DNA of 18,212 nucleotides from Bacteroidota bacterium (GCA_003531115.1 DQHT01000115.1:6558-24769); one strand, 5' to 3'; shown: positions 1 through 7,915, numbered from the stretch's first letter. The notes: generated by a model from the letters alone, not told the origin. Numbers and translations: made by a program.

Positions 1-1519
1 CTGACGAATCGCCATCCATATCATAAAAATGAGGTGCCGCAAGGGTACCTACATCAATACCTCCAAGACTATCCGTTACGAGAGTAAATGCCGGAACTGA
101 AGCCGTCCCTGAATTTTGGTAGTAATGGATACGCCCGTTCAACAAGCCAATGATGAGGTCATCCAATCCATCCCCGTTAAGATCTGCAAAAGTGGGATTG
201 AGTCCCGCAAGGTTTTGCTGGCTAAAATTCAGGTAGTCTTCAGAAACCAGCTTAAACACAGCTTTGGTCGGTGTTCCCACATTTTCGAAAAGGGCAAGCC
301 GGTCTTTACCATTTAATGTCAAGCGATAATTTCCTCGATTGGCGAGGATCAGGTCCAGATCGCCGTCGCCATCCTTGTCGAATAAAGCGGGACTGGTTTG
401 TGAACCAAAATCGATGGTCATGTTCTGCAGGAAACTGCTGTCCTGAAAGCTGAAATTTGGGTTATTCGTTTTTCCGCTGTTTTTGTACCACCAGTTTTGG
501 TGGAGGTTGCTGGCTGCATTGGCTTCATTGCTCGAAGCTATCAGGTCTTTGATCCCGTCGTTATTCACATCGACATAAAATCCGGCAGGAAATTTATCAA
601 TATATACCCCCTTGGTATTCAGCGGGTAATTGTTGCTAAATGCGGTTACGGTATCCCAGGGCCAGGATGTTTCAATGCGGCCATTTTTCAGGAATTTAAA
701 ATCCGGATAATCCACATCCCCGATCAGCATATCCTTGTCGCCGTCTTCATCAGCATCAAAGGTCAGTACTGTGCTTCCGGAATGGAGCTGGTTTTTGTAA
801 AATTTAAGTCCGAAACAATCGTCGCCAAGAATAATTTCGTTGGTAAAACCGGCTTCAACAAATGAACCCCAGCAAAAATCAACAAAATTGAAATTTAAAG
901 TTTCGCAGGGAAGGCTTTTTTCAACACGTTCGTTCCGGTAATACTGCACATACCCGCCAAGAACACCAAATGCCAGAATATCCAGATCCCCGTCCCCATC
1001 GATATCATCAATGGCGGGCACATCAAGCGTAAGATTATACATATTACCCCCTGTTGTATCCAAAAGGTCCCAGACTACGTGCAGAAAAGAGAGGCTGTCG
1101 GCCGTTCCTGTATTTTTATAAACCGTAAATCCGCTTTGTTGGGAGCCGGTAAAAATATCTTCCTTCCCATCGCAATTATAGTCGCGCAGAAGTACCCAAT
1201 TGCTGAGGTTTGGAAAGTAGAACTCGTATTTCGGAGCGTAGATATAACTCACCTGACCGGCCTTGCCTTCATTGAGAAAGGTCATTTTTTTATTTCCACT
1301 CCGGTCAAAAACAAAAAGATCTTTCACCCCGTCGTTGTTCAGGTCGATCTCGCTGAATTGCGGAGATACAAATCCCCCTATAAAAGGAAAAGGGATGGTA
1401 TCGTTGTTCGCATCAAGAAACCTGAGTTTGTTGTTGAGATAGAAGCCCGGATCGGAGGATTGCGCCACCAAACCTGATGAAACAAACAGAAAACTTAGGA
1501 GGTAGAGAATTTTTTTCAT
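1..1519 (-). CDS. Exported FG-GAP/VCBS repeat protein, partial (3' end beyond left edge)
   Basis: Read on the minus strand from ATG at 1519, one frame stays open to the window edge (about 506 residues, no stop). It begins with a signal peptide (MKKILYLLSFLFVSSGLVAQ) and carries repeated Asp/Gly-rich calcium-binding loops, such as DKDGDGDLDLIL at about 341-379, DIDGDGDLDIL at about 980-1010 and DLNNDGVKDLFVFD at about 1320-1350, in a spacing of roughly 50-70 residues. These are the FG-GAP/VCBS blades of integrin-like beta-propellers, common in secreted Bacteroidota surface proteins. The family usually ends in a T9SS C-terminal sorting domain, which would lie outside this window; that part is inferred. 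It is transcribed divergently from murF with a 47-base gap. No enzymatic motif is visible, and an adhesive or structural surface role is the best guess. Confidence 0.85.
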   Translation of the reverse strand, partial: MKKILYLLSFLFVSSGLVAQSSDPGFYLNNKLRFLDANNDTIPFPFIGGFVSPQFSEIDLNNDGVKDLFVFDRSGNKKMTFLNEGKAGQVSYIYAPKYEFYFPNLSNWVLLRDYNCDGKEDIFTGSQQSGFTVYKNTGTADSLSFLHVVWDLLDTTGGNMYNLTLDVPAIDDIDGDGDLDILAFGVLGGYVQYYRNERVEKSLPCETLNFNFVDFCWGSFVEAGFTNEIILGDDCFGLKFYKNQLHSGSTVLTFDADEDGDKDMLIGDVDYPDFKFLKNGRIETSWPWDTVTAFSNNYPLNTKGVYIDKFPAGFYVDVNNDGIKDLIASSNEANAASNLHQNWWYKNSGKTNNPNFSFQDSSFLQNMTIDFGSQTSPALFDKDGDGDLDLILANRGNYRLTLNGKDRLALFENVGTPTKAVFKLVSEDYLNFSQQNLAGLNPTFADLNGDGLDDLIIGLLNGRIHYYQNSGTASVPAFTLVTDSLGGIDVGTLAAPHFYDMDGDSS

Positions 1520-1548
1520 TTGATGGTTTTTAAGAAAGACTAGTTTCG
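1519..1548 (+). promoter_or_regulatory. Possible housekeeping promoter of murF
   Basis: TTTG at 1519-1522, an 18-base spacer, then TAGTTTCG at 1541-1548. This matches the Bacteroidota primary-sigma pattern TTTG / TAnnTTTG with one mismatch in the -7 box. Transcription would start near 1555, about 12 bases before the murF ATG. The -33 box overlaps the start codon of the divergent FG-GAP gene. Confidence 0.35.
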
Positions 1549-1566
1549 TAGGCAAATTGTTGCCTC

Positions 1567-2913
1567 ATGGAATTTAAACAGGTTTCGAAACTGCTGGAAA
1601 TCTACAAAAAGCATTCGATTGTAAGTACCGACTCCAGAAATATACCTGCTAAATGTATCTTTTTTGCCTTAAAGGGTCCGAATTTCGATGGAAATCAGTT
1701 TGCGCTCCAGGCACTTGAAAAGGGGGCAGCCTTTGTCGTTGTAGATGATCAGGAAATCTATGCGGCAAACAAAAATAATCCGCGATTTTTATATAGCAGC
1801 AATGTGCTCAAAACCCTTCAGGAATTGGCACGTTTATACCGGGAAGAACTTGCAATACCTGTGTTGGCAATTGGCGGGAGCAATGGAAAAACGACGACCA
1901 AAGAGCTGATTAAAACGGTTCTGTCCACCCAATTTCGTACCCATGCCACCCGGGGCAACCTGAATAATCATATCGGACTTCCCCTTACTTTGTTAAGTAT
2001 GCCTGCAAATACGGAAATCGCCGTTATCGAGTTAGGCACCAACCAACCCGGAGATATTGCTGAACTCCTCGAAATTTGTGAACCAGATTTTGGGCTGATT
2101 ACCAATATCGGAAAAGAACATCTGGAAGGTTTTGGAAATATTGAAGGGGTAGCCAGAGAGGAAAGTGAGTTGTTCCATTATCTGAAAAAACATGGCGGAC
2201 TCGCATTTGTAAACAGCGACGATCCCTGGCTGGAAACCATGGCTACACGTCTTGACCGCATGATCTCCTACGGTCGGGGGGAGGGCGCCACCACCACTGC
2301 AAAGCTTCTGGGGAGTTTGCCGGGTGTAAGTATGGAACTGGATTCGGGCATTGAGGTGCATAGCCAATTACCCGGCGCATTTAATTTTCCAAATATATTA
2401 GCTGCCTTTGCCGTAGCGCGTCATTTTGGTATTCCCGACTGGATCACCAAAACCGCTGTCGAATCGTATGTTTCTCAAAACAACCGTTCGCAGATCATCG
2501 AAAAAGGAGGCTATACCTTTTTTATGGATTGTTATAATGCCAACCCGAGCAGCATGGAAATGGCCCTGCAAACTCTGGCAGATCATAAGGGCGATGCGTT
2601 TTTTATACTCGGCGATATGCTCGAGCTGGGCACCTATGAAGAAGAGGAACACCGGATTGTAGTTGACTTGTTGAAAAAGCTTAAACTCGAAAAGGGTATA
2701 TTTATAGGACCCGCGTTTGCGAAAGCTCTCGGAAAAGATAGCCGAAGTTTTATGGATGCTGAACTTGCCAGTGCGTATTTGAAGAACCATTTACCCAAAG
2801 CAGGCAGCCTCATTTTTTTAAAGGGCTCACGGGGAATCGCGGTTGAACGGGCGATCTCGTTTATTCTTGAAAATCCAGAAAGTTCCAAGTTCCAAGCTCC
2901 AAATTCCAAATAA
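1567..2913 (+). CDS. murF: UDP-N-acetylmuramoyl-tripeptide--D-alanyl-D-alanine ligase
   Basis: MurF adds the D-Ala-D-Ala dipeptide to the UDP-MurNAc-tripeptide, using ATP, in the last cytoplasmic step of peptidoglycan precursor synthesis. At 448 residues it has normal family length. The N-terminal UDP-binding part contains STDSRNIPAKCIFFALKG (20-37). The Mur-ligase P-loop is GGSNGKTTT (103-111), followed by NLNNHIGLPLTLL (131-143), the E-x-G-T motif at 155-158 and TNIGKEHLEGFG (179-190). The C-terminal domain shows DCYNANPSSM (321-330), GDMLELG (349-355) and KGSRGIAVE (419-427). Start is ATG, the first in frame. It is not beside other mur or fts genes, which fits the scattered cell-wall genes of many Bacteroidota. 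The last ~10 residues (SSKFQAPNSK) are encoded by the left arm of an inverted repeat, so this tail is probably an acquired extension without catalytic role. Confidence 0.95.
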   Translation: MEFKQVSKLLEIYKKHSIVSTDSRNIPAKCIFFALKGPNFDGNQFALQALEKGAAFVVVDDQEIYAANKNNPRFLYSSNVLKTLQELARLYREELAIPVLAIGGSNGKTTTKELIKTVLSTQFRTHATRGNLNNHIGLPLTLLSMPANTEIAVIELGTNQPGDIAELLEICEPDFGLITNIGKEHLEGFGNIEGVAREESELFHYLKKHGGLAFVNSDDPWLETMATRLDRMISYGRGEGATTTAKLLGSLPGVSMELDSGIEVHSQLPGAFNFPNILAAFAVARHFGIPDWITKTAVESYVSQNNRSQIIEKGGYTFFMDCYNANPSSMEMALQTLADHKGDAFFILGDMLELGTYEEEEHRIVVDLLKKLKLEKGIFIGPAFAKALGKDSRSFMDAELASAYLKNHLPKAGSLIFLKGSRGIAVERAISFILENPESSKFQAPNSK

Positions 2914-2979
2914 CCAATTATTGCGGTGCCCATAACCCATAACCCATAACCTTGGAACTTGGAGCTTGAAATTTGGAAC
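2882..2979. repeat. Imperfect inverted repeat overlapping the murF stop
   Basis: The left arm (2882-2910) and right arm (2951-2979) are 29 bases each and match at 25 positions when one is reverse-complemented; one of the four differences still allows a G-T pair. Both arms are built from a TTCCAAG/TTCCAAA-type reiteration. The 40-base loop (2911-2950) contains CCCATAACCCATAACC. There is no T-run after the right arm, so it does not look like an ordinary intrinsic terminator, although the RNA could fold into a long hairpin. The purine/pyrimidine-skewed, reiterated arms resemble dispersed intergenic repeats that I recall from Bacteroidota genomes; only one copy is visible here, so membership of a family is inferred. 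Confidence 0.7.
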
Positions 2980-3012
2980 TTGAACCATATTATTGCATAA
3001 TCATCAATCCAA

Positions 3013-3039
3013 ATAGGGGTTTTATCAACTGAAGTTGTC
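3013..3039 (+). promoter_or_regulatory. ECF-sigma promoter, site A (fecR-sigma operon)
   Basis: ATAGGGGTT (3013-3021), a 12-base spacer, GTTGTC (3034-3039). The same two boxes with the same spacing occur at 4612-4638 and 5604-5630. A G-rich upstream box and a downstream box with a GTC core fit ECF-type promoters in general. Only 9 bases separate the downstream box from the fecR ATG at 3049, so the mRNA would be leaderless or nearly so. Position before the sigma operon implies autoregulation (inference). Confidence 0.7.
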
Positions 3040-3048
3040 ATAGGGTCA

Positions 3049-4005
3049 ATGAATGAGCAGTTCTACACTATCGCAAGTCGGATCATCCTCGACGAATCTT
3101 CGGTGGAAGAGCAAAACGAATTCCTGAAGGAACTCAAAAAGGATCCGGAATTGGCCAGGGAATTCGGGGAGATGAAACTGACCTGGGACACCAGCGCCCT
3201 TTATGAGCGGCCTTCTTTTGCCAATGAAGACTGGCAAAAACTGGAGACCCGCATCCATCAAAAACCCAAACAGGCATTCTTAAGCAGCAGTTGGCAGAAA
3301 ATGGCGTTTGCCGCTTCTCTGGCTTTGATCGCCATGGTTTCATGGACACTCTGGAATCAGGTTTTATCCTGGGAACATATTGAGGCCACAGCGGCGAATC
3401 AGGAAGTTATTCTCCCCGACATGAGCCGGGTAGTGGTAAAAAAAGGAAGTGAACTGCGCTATAAAAAGAACTTCCTTGAAAACCGTTCTCTGAAATTGGA
3501 AGGAGAAGCCTGGTTTGAAGTAACTAAAGACCAAGGTCATCCGTTTACCATTCAAACAAAAAAAACAAGGACCACTGTTTTGGGAACAGCATTCGATCTG
3601 CATGAATTAAATGAGGCCGGTGACGTGGAGTTGCGGGTAAAAGAAGGTAAAGTAAGTTTTCAGGCAGGAGAAGCCGCCCTGATCCTGGAAGAAGGAATGG
3701 CCGCGCATTACGACAGCAAAACCGGAGGCCTCAAAAATATCCCCATGGGTTCGGCCAATGAAGTCGACTGGGTGAACAATAAACTGAATTTTAATGGTAC
3801 GGATATTCATACAGTGCTGAAGGATATTGCGCACTATTACGAGATAACCATAGAGCATGATCTTCCACCCGATTATTGCGTGTTTTCAGCTGAACTGGGA
3901 AACTTTTCACCTGAAGAAACGATAGAAGTTTTGGATGATATTTTATCTCTGGAGATCAAGGTTGAAGGAAACCATTGGAAAGTGACGAAAGGAACATGTC
4001 GTTAG
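3049..4005 (+). CDS. FecR-family anti-sigma factor
   Basis: 318 residues. The N-terminal cytoplasmic part (about 1-83) would hold the sigma factor. One hydrophobic segment (about 85-104, WQKMAFAASLALIAMVSWTL) crosses the inner membrane. The periplasmic FecR domain follows (about 112-205), with LEGEAWFEVTK (150-160), PFTIQT (165-170) and TTVLGTAFDL (175-184), which are typical of the family. A DUF4974-like C-terminal domain starts at WVNNKLNFNG (241-250). Family knowledge: FecR proteins sense the state of a TonB-dependent receptor and release or activate the partner ECF sigma factor. The gene is first in its operon and overlaps the sigma start by 10 bases, suggesting translational coupling; the more common order is sigma first. 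Start is the first ATG after promoter site A; a second ATG four bases on is out of frame. Confidence 0.9.
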   Translation: MNEQFYTIASRIILDESSVEEQNEFLKELKKDPELAREFGEMKLTWDTSALYERPSFANEDWQKLETRIHQKPKQAFLSSSWQKMAFAASLALIAMVSWTLWNQVLSWEHIEATAANQEVILPDMSRVVVKKGSELRYKKNFLENRSLKLEGEAWFEVTKDQGHPFTIQTKKTRTTVLGTAFDLHELNEAGDVELRVKEGKVSFQAGEAALILEEGMAAHYDSKTGGLKNIPMGSANEVDWVNNKLNFNGTDIHTVLKDIAHYYEITIEHDLPPDYCVFSAELGNFSPEETIEVLDDILSLEIKVEGNHWKVTKGTCR

Positions 4006-4595
4006 TTGCCGCTGAATTCACCCCACAGGTTTTGCTCGACAGGCTTCGCACTGACGATGAATCGGCTTTAAAGGAGCTTTTTCATCTTTATTATGATGCC
4101 TTGGTCCATTTTGTTACTCCCATGCTCCGCGATCAGGACCGCGCCAGGGATGTGGTGCAGGATGTTTTTTTTAAAATTTGGGAAAAGAGAAAAGACCTTC
4201 AGGTTACAAGCAGCCTGAAGGCTTATTTGTATATGGCAGTGCGTAATCATGCCCTGAACATTATCAAAAGGGAAAACCGCATTGAATTAAACGACGACGA
4301 AGTGGTGCTCGAAGCCAAATCAGGCTCCCAGGATGGGAGTTACGACCGCCTGAGGGAAAAGGACCTTCAAAAAAAATTAGCAGCCTGTCTGGACATGCTT
4401 CCTCCAAAATGCCGGCAGGTTTTCGAACTGAGTCGTTTTGAACATTTTTCGAATAAAGACATCGCCGATACCCTCGACATTTCTGTAAAAACGGTCGAAA
4501 ATCAGATGACCAAAGCCCTGCAGTTGATGCGCAGCAACCTCTTGCCCTATCTGCGTTTGCTGCTGATCCTGGCTTCGCAGTACGCATTTTTTTAA
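3996..4595 (+). CDS. ECF RNA polymerase sigma factor (FecI/RpoE-like)
   Basis: 199 residues from ATG at 3996. An in-frame TTG at 3975 would add seven residues, but ATG overlapping the fecR stop is the better start. Sigma region 2 spans about 24-92 (LFHLYYDALVHFV, then RARDVVQDVFFKIWEKR and SSLKAYLYMAVRNHALN). Region 4 spans about 127-180, with LPPKCRQVFELSRFEHFSNK followed by the helix-turn-helix DIADTLDISVKTVENQMTKA. There is no extra C-terminal domain, only a hydrophobic tail (LLPYLRLLLILASQYAFF, 182-199). It is the likely reader of the three ATAGGGGTT-N12-(G/C)TTGTC sites around it, and is held by the FecR protein encoded just upstream. Its target set beyond this window is unknown. Confidence 0.92.
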   Translation: MSLVAAEFTPQVLLDRLRTDDESALKELFHLYYDALVHFVTPMLRDQDRARDVVQDVFFKIWEKRKDLQVTSSLKAYLYMAVRNHALNIIKRENRIELNDDEVVLEAKSGSQDGSYDRLREKDLQKKLAACLDMLPPKCRQVFELSRFEHFSNKDIADTLDISVKTVENQMTKALQLMRSNLLPYLRLLLILASQYAFF

Positions 4596-4611
4596 AAAAA
4601 TTCCACCCAAC

Positions 4612-4638
4612 ATAGGGGTTAGGAACTTTTGTGTTGTC
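4612..4638 (+). promoter_or_regulatory. ECF-sigma promoter, site B (T9SS protein)
   Basis: ATAGGGGTT (4612-4620), 12-base spacer, GTTGTC (4633-4638), identical boxes to site A. It starts 16 bases after the sigma stop and lies 23 bases before the ATG at 4662. Its position rules out the TTG at 4629 as a useful start, because that codon lies inside the promoter. Confidence 0.7.
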
Positions 4639-4661
4639 TCAGGTTCAAACACGACATAAAA

Positions 4662-5540
4662 ATGAAAAAATTTATTCTTGCTACACTTTTAGCAACTTTC
4701 GCAGGACTTGTTCATGCACAAATTCCCAATGCCGGTTTTGAAAACTGGGAGACCTTATTGGGCACAACGACAAAAACACCAAGCGGATTTATCAGCAGCA
4801 ACTACGCCGTTTATGATGGCGGACAAGCTTCCGTATTTCAAATAGCAGGCGTATCAGGAAAAGGAGCAAGCCTGGTTACCCAAATGATGATCGATCCGGA
4901 TACCGAAGACACGACTTACGAAGGTGGTTTTCTCATGTCAGGCGAACTCGACATCTGGAACGGATCCCTGAACGAAAAATTCCCGGTAAGTGGTAAACCG
5001 CTTTTTCTTAAAGGCCACTACCATTACCTACCCTCCGGTGACGACGAGTTTGCCATTGCTCTGGTACTTTATAAAGACGGTATAATGGTTGGAACCGCCG
5101 ATCTGTCCGGAACTGCCGCAACCAATGGCTATCAGGCATTTAGCGTGGCTGTTGATTATACGCAGAACGTTACACCCGACAGTGCATCCTTAACGGTAAT
5201 AAGCTCCGTTGATGCTACCCAGGCTGGAACGATTTTAAATGTGGATGAATTCAGCCTGGATTATGGAACTCCCAATGCAGTGGAAACGGTGCAGTCGACA
5301 GCTTTAACGGCTTACCCCAATCCGGCAAACGCACAGGTAAATATTGTATTACCCGAATGGATAAAAACCGGAACCTTTGTTCTTGTGAATGCCCAGGGTC
5401 AGGTCGTTAAAACAGGAAATTTATACCAGGGAACCTATACCATGACCCTGGAAACGGCAGACCTTCCGGAAGGGGTCTACTTTGTTGAAATCAATGACGG
5501 CCAAAATGCGGCCAGATCAAAAATAAGCATTACGCACTAA
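4662..5540 (+). CDS. T9SS-exported PCMD-like protein
   Basis: 292 residues from ATG at 4662, just behind an A-rich stretch. A signal peptide ends near residue 19-20 (AGLVHAQ). The mature protein opens with IPNAGFENWE (21-30), and has GKPLFLKGHYHYLPSGDDEF at 111-130; both resemble the PCMD (putative carbohydrate metabolism domain) family, a jelly-roll-like domain of Bacteroidota surface proteins. The C-terminal ~77 residues (216-292) are a T9SS type A sorting domain: AYPNPANAQVNIVLP, then LVNAQGQVVKTG, TADLPEGVYFVEI and a final SKISITH. The protein should therefore be secreted or anchored on the cell surface. It has its own copy of the ECF promoter and lies between the sigma operon and the TonB receptor, so it is likely a surface component of the same system, perhaps a ligand binder (inference). 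No catalytic motif is visible. Confidence 0.85.
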   Translation: MKKFILATLLATFAGLVHAQIPNAGFENWETLLGTTTKTPSGFISSNYAVYDGGQASVFQIAGVSGKGASLVTQMMIDPDTEDTTYEGGFLMSGELDIWNGSLNEKFPVSGKPLFLKGHYHYLPSGDDEFAIALVLYKDGIMVGTADLSGTAATNGYQAFSVAVDYTQNVTPDSASLTVISSVDATQAGTILNVDEFSLDYGTPNAVETVQSTALTAYPNPANAQVNIVLPEWIKTGTFVLVNAQGQVVKTGNLYQGTYTMTLETADLPEGVYFVEINDGQNAARSKISITH

Positions 5541-5563
5541 TCGTCGAGCGGGGTTAGTCACAA

Positions 5564-5600
5564 GGCCGGACGTCACAAGTGTCCGGCCATTTTTTTTATT
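5564..5600 (+). terminator. Strong intrinsic terminator after the T9SS gene
   Basis: GGCCGGAC (5564-5571) and GTCCGGCC (5581-5588) form a perfect 8-bp G/C-rich stem with a 9-base loop, followed by A and eight or more T. It ends transcription from site B and lies only a few bases before promoter site C. Confidence 0.9.
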
Positions 5601-5603
5601 TGA

Positions 5604-5630
5604 ATAGGGGTTAATGCCTTGCGGCTTGTC
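5604..5630 (+). promoter_or_regulatory. ECF-sigma promoter, site C (TonB receptor operon)
   Basis: ATAGGGGTT (5604-5612), 12-base spacer, CTTGTC (5625-5630); a single change from sites A and B. It lies between the terminator and the receptor ATG at 5644, 13 bases after the downstream box. Since the terminator should block read-through, this site probably drives the receptor and lipoprotein genes. Confidence 0.7.
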
Positions 5631-5643
5631 ATGATAATGTACA

Positions 5644-7911
5644 ATGAAAACTAAGTCACTTTTACTTCTTCTTCTTTCCCTTACCCTGGCTCCGGCGATG
5701 CTCCATGCACATAAATTAAAGGGAGTTATTGTTGACGCAAACAGCGGGGAGAAAATGTTCGGAGTAACCATTCTCAAACCGGCCACCCACACAGGCACCC
5801 TGAGTGATGTGGAGGGGTACTTTGAGATCGAATTAAACGGAGCCGAAGAGGTCCGTTTTTCCTTTTTAGGATATAGCACAATTGACAGACATTATTACCT
5901 GTCGGCCGACACTTTTGTTCGTATTGAACTACGTGAAAATGTAGTGGAAATGGCTGAAACTGTAGTTCGTCCAAAGGCGGCCATCATGAAGTCGCCTCGC
6001 GTTTCATCCACCAGCCTGTCGCCAAAAGACATTCGTTTGCTTCCCGGTTTTGCCGGAGAAGCGGATATCGTTCAATCCTTCCTGAGCTTCCCGGGAGTAA
6101 AAAAAGCGGGAGATGCCAGCGGAGGGATGCTGGTTCGTGGAGGTGGTAGCGACCAGAACCTGGTGCTTCTCGATGGGGTTCCTGTTTACCAAAGCGGACA
6201 TATCATCAGCTTTTATTCTCCTTTCCAATCCGAACTCATCAGGGAGGCTAATTTGTACAAGGGATTTGTGCCCGGAGGGTTCGGGGGGAGGTTGTCTTCT
6301 GTGCTGACGCTGGAAAGCGCCCCGGCTACCGACAGCCTGAGCACGGAGTTAGGACTGGGCGTGCTCCTGGCTAAAGGCTATGTTCAGGCTCCGATAGTTC
6401 CGGGTAAATTGAGTATACAGGCAGCAGGGCGACGTTCCCTGCCCGATCTGGTCTGGCCCCTGGCAGGACAAACTTTTCCTGCCCGTTTTTATGATGGACG
6501 TGTGATCCTGACTGCTCAAGCGGCCAAAGGACATAGCTTACGATTTCTGGCTTATGGAAGTGGCGATAAACTGGATGCTGGTGCAAATACCGTATCCCGC
6601 TACAAAGACACGGAAACCGAACTTATCCCGGAAATGAAAATGCTTACCCGTAGCGGAGAAAATCATCTATCCCTGCAACATAGCTATTCAGGTAAATTAA
6701 AAGTCACAAACCAGATTTATGCCAGCAGGTTTTTATCGCATAATAGTCTCCAATGGCCCGGTAACGCCTTGCGCATCCGTTCCGGTATTAGCGATTTTGG
6801 GGTTTCATCATCCATCCATAAAACGGGAAAAAAACACAGCTTCGACGCAGGATTGGGCTGGATCCATCATGAGATTTCCGCTATGGAAGTTGTTTCTACG
6901 GGAGATCTTCAGCGTATTATAGGCCCAAAAGCTGCAGAAAAAAGGAGGGTTGGTGAAGGGAGCCTCTATTTTATGGATCAGCTTAAACTGGGAACACGTT
7001 GGATCGCCGAAGGAGGATTGCGGATGGCCATTTGGCAGGAAGGACGGAATATCAAAGTTTTACCGGAACCAAAATTAGCATTCAGCTATCTGGCAGGAAG
7101 CAAGTTGCGGGTACAGGCTTCGGTTTTGAGAAATACCCAATATTTACAAAAGGTGAGCAGCAGTTCATTGGCCCTGCCAACCGATGCCTGGTATGTATTG
7201 CCTCTGCATCACACAGCTCAAAGCGCAATAATGGGCGACCTCGGACTGAACTGGACTCCCAAATCCTGGGATATTTCCCTATCTGTTTATTATAAAAAGA
7301 TGAACGGACTCACTGAATTCAGGGAAGGAGCATTGCCTTTCGCTGAAGAGCGGCTGATCGATGAATTGCTTCAGGGTAAAGGCAAGGCTTATGGTGCGGA
7401 TCTTTTGATCAGTTACCGGTTCAAGGGTTTTCATATTCAGGCTGCCTACAGTCTTTCCTGGTCGAAACGTCAGTTTGACGGCATTAACGGAGGCAGGGAA
7501 TATTTCGATCGCTTTGACCGAAGACACGATTTTAATATACAACTGGTGTCACAACTCAATAAACACTGGCATTTTTCCGCCTCCTTTTTTATGGCCAGCG
7601 GAGCACGTTATACCCCGCGGGTGGCGCAGTTTGTAATGCCCGGAACAGGAGGATCCACTCCCGTATTTCTTCCGGTTTATGGAGAGCGGAACAGCCTACG
7701 CCTAAGCAGCTCCCATCGCCTGGACCTGGCAGTAACCTATTCAAAAACCTACAAGAAAACATCCATACAAATTCAGGCAGGGGCTTATAATGTTTACAAC
7801 CAACTGCAGTCTTTCCGTCTTGAAACCATTGAGCGCGAGGGTAAATTGATGCTCCGTGAGGTGGGTCTTTTTGGTATGATGCCATCCCTTTCCTGTACCC
7901 TTAAATTTTAA
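5644..7911 (+). CDS. TonB-dependent outer-membrane receptor
   Basis: 755 residues. Signal peptide 1-22. A carboxypeptidase-regulatory-like domain at about 25-97 (KLKGVIVDANSGEKMFGVTI, then GTLSDVEGYFEIEL and VRFSFLGYST). AETVVRP (104-110) resembles a TonB box. The plug runs from about 113 to 222 and includes MLVRGGGSDQNLVLLDGVPV (162-181) and YKGFVPGGFGGRLSSVLTL (205-223). The rest forms the beta-barrel and ends in an aromatic residue (TLKF). It is shorter than SusC-type receptors (about 1000 residues) and no SusD gene is next to it, so glycan import of the Sus type is not supported. There is no N-terminal STN signalling domain of the FecA kind, so how it signals to the FecR protein is unclear. 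It is followed after 4 bases by a DUF4249-like lipoprotein gene, a pairing I recall as recurrent in Bacteroidota. Substrate unknown. Confidence 0.92.
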   Translation: MKTKSLLLLLLSLTLAPAMLHAHKLKGVIVDANSGEKMFGVTILKPATHTGTLSDVEGYFEIELNGAEEVRFSFLGYSTIDRHYYLSADTFVRIELRENVVEMAETVVRPKAAIMKSPRVSSTSLSPKDIRLLPGFAGEADIVQSFLSFPGVKKAGDASGGMLVRGGGSDQNLVLLDGVPVYQSGHIISFYSPFQSELIREANLYKGFVPGGFGGRLSSVLTLESAPATDSLSTELGLGVLLAKGYVQAPIVPGKLSIQAAGRRSLPDLVWPLAGQTFPARFYDGRVILTAQAAKGHSLRFLAYGSGDKLDAGANTVSRYKDTETELIPEMKMLTRSGENHLSLQHSYSGKLKVTNQIYASRFLSHNSLQWPGNALRIRSGISDFGVSSSIHKTGKKHSFDAGLGWIHHEISAMEVVSTGDLQRIIGPKAAEKRRVGEGSLYFMDQLKLGTRWIAEGGLRMAIWQEGRNIKVLPEPKLAFSYLAGSKLRVQASVLRNTQYLQKVSSSSLALPTDAWYVLPLHHTAQSAIMGDLGLNWTPKSWDISLSVYYKKMNGLTEFREGALPFAEERLIDELLQGKGKAYGADLLISYRFKGFHIQAAYSLSWSKRQFDGINGGREYFDRFDRRHDFNIQLVSQLNKHWHFSASFFMASGARYTPRVAQFVMPGTGGSTPVFLPVYGERNSLRLSSSHRLDLAVTYSKTYKKTSIQIQAGAYNVYNQLQSFRLETIEREGKLMLREVGLFGMMPSLSCTLKF

Positions 7912-7915
7912 TTGA

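Noticed and set aside
2927..2950. CCCATAACCCATAACC as a CRISPR-like or telomere-like array
   Set aside because: Only about three 7-base units, in the loop of the inverted repeat; no spacer structure.
2634..3041. 135-residue minus-strand ORF across the murF end
   Set aside because: It is the antisense of murF plus the inverted repeat; the reiterated KFQ and WNLEL words come from the repeat itself.
3975..3995. TTG start giving seven more residues to the sigma factor
   Set aside because: The ATG at 3996 overlaps the fecR stop in a coupling arrangement and gives the normal region 2 distance; the added residues match no family feature.
4587..4600. T7A7 run after the sigma gene as a terminator
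   Set aside because: It has no loop and no G/C stem; nothing supports stopping there.
4629..4661. TTG start of the T9SS protein
   Set aside because: It lies inside promoter site B and would put 11 polar residues before the signal peptide; ATG at 4662 gives a canonical MKKF signal start.
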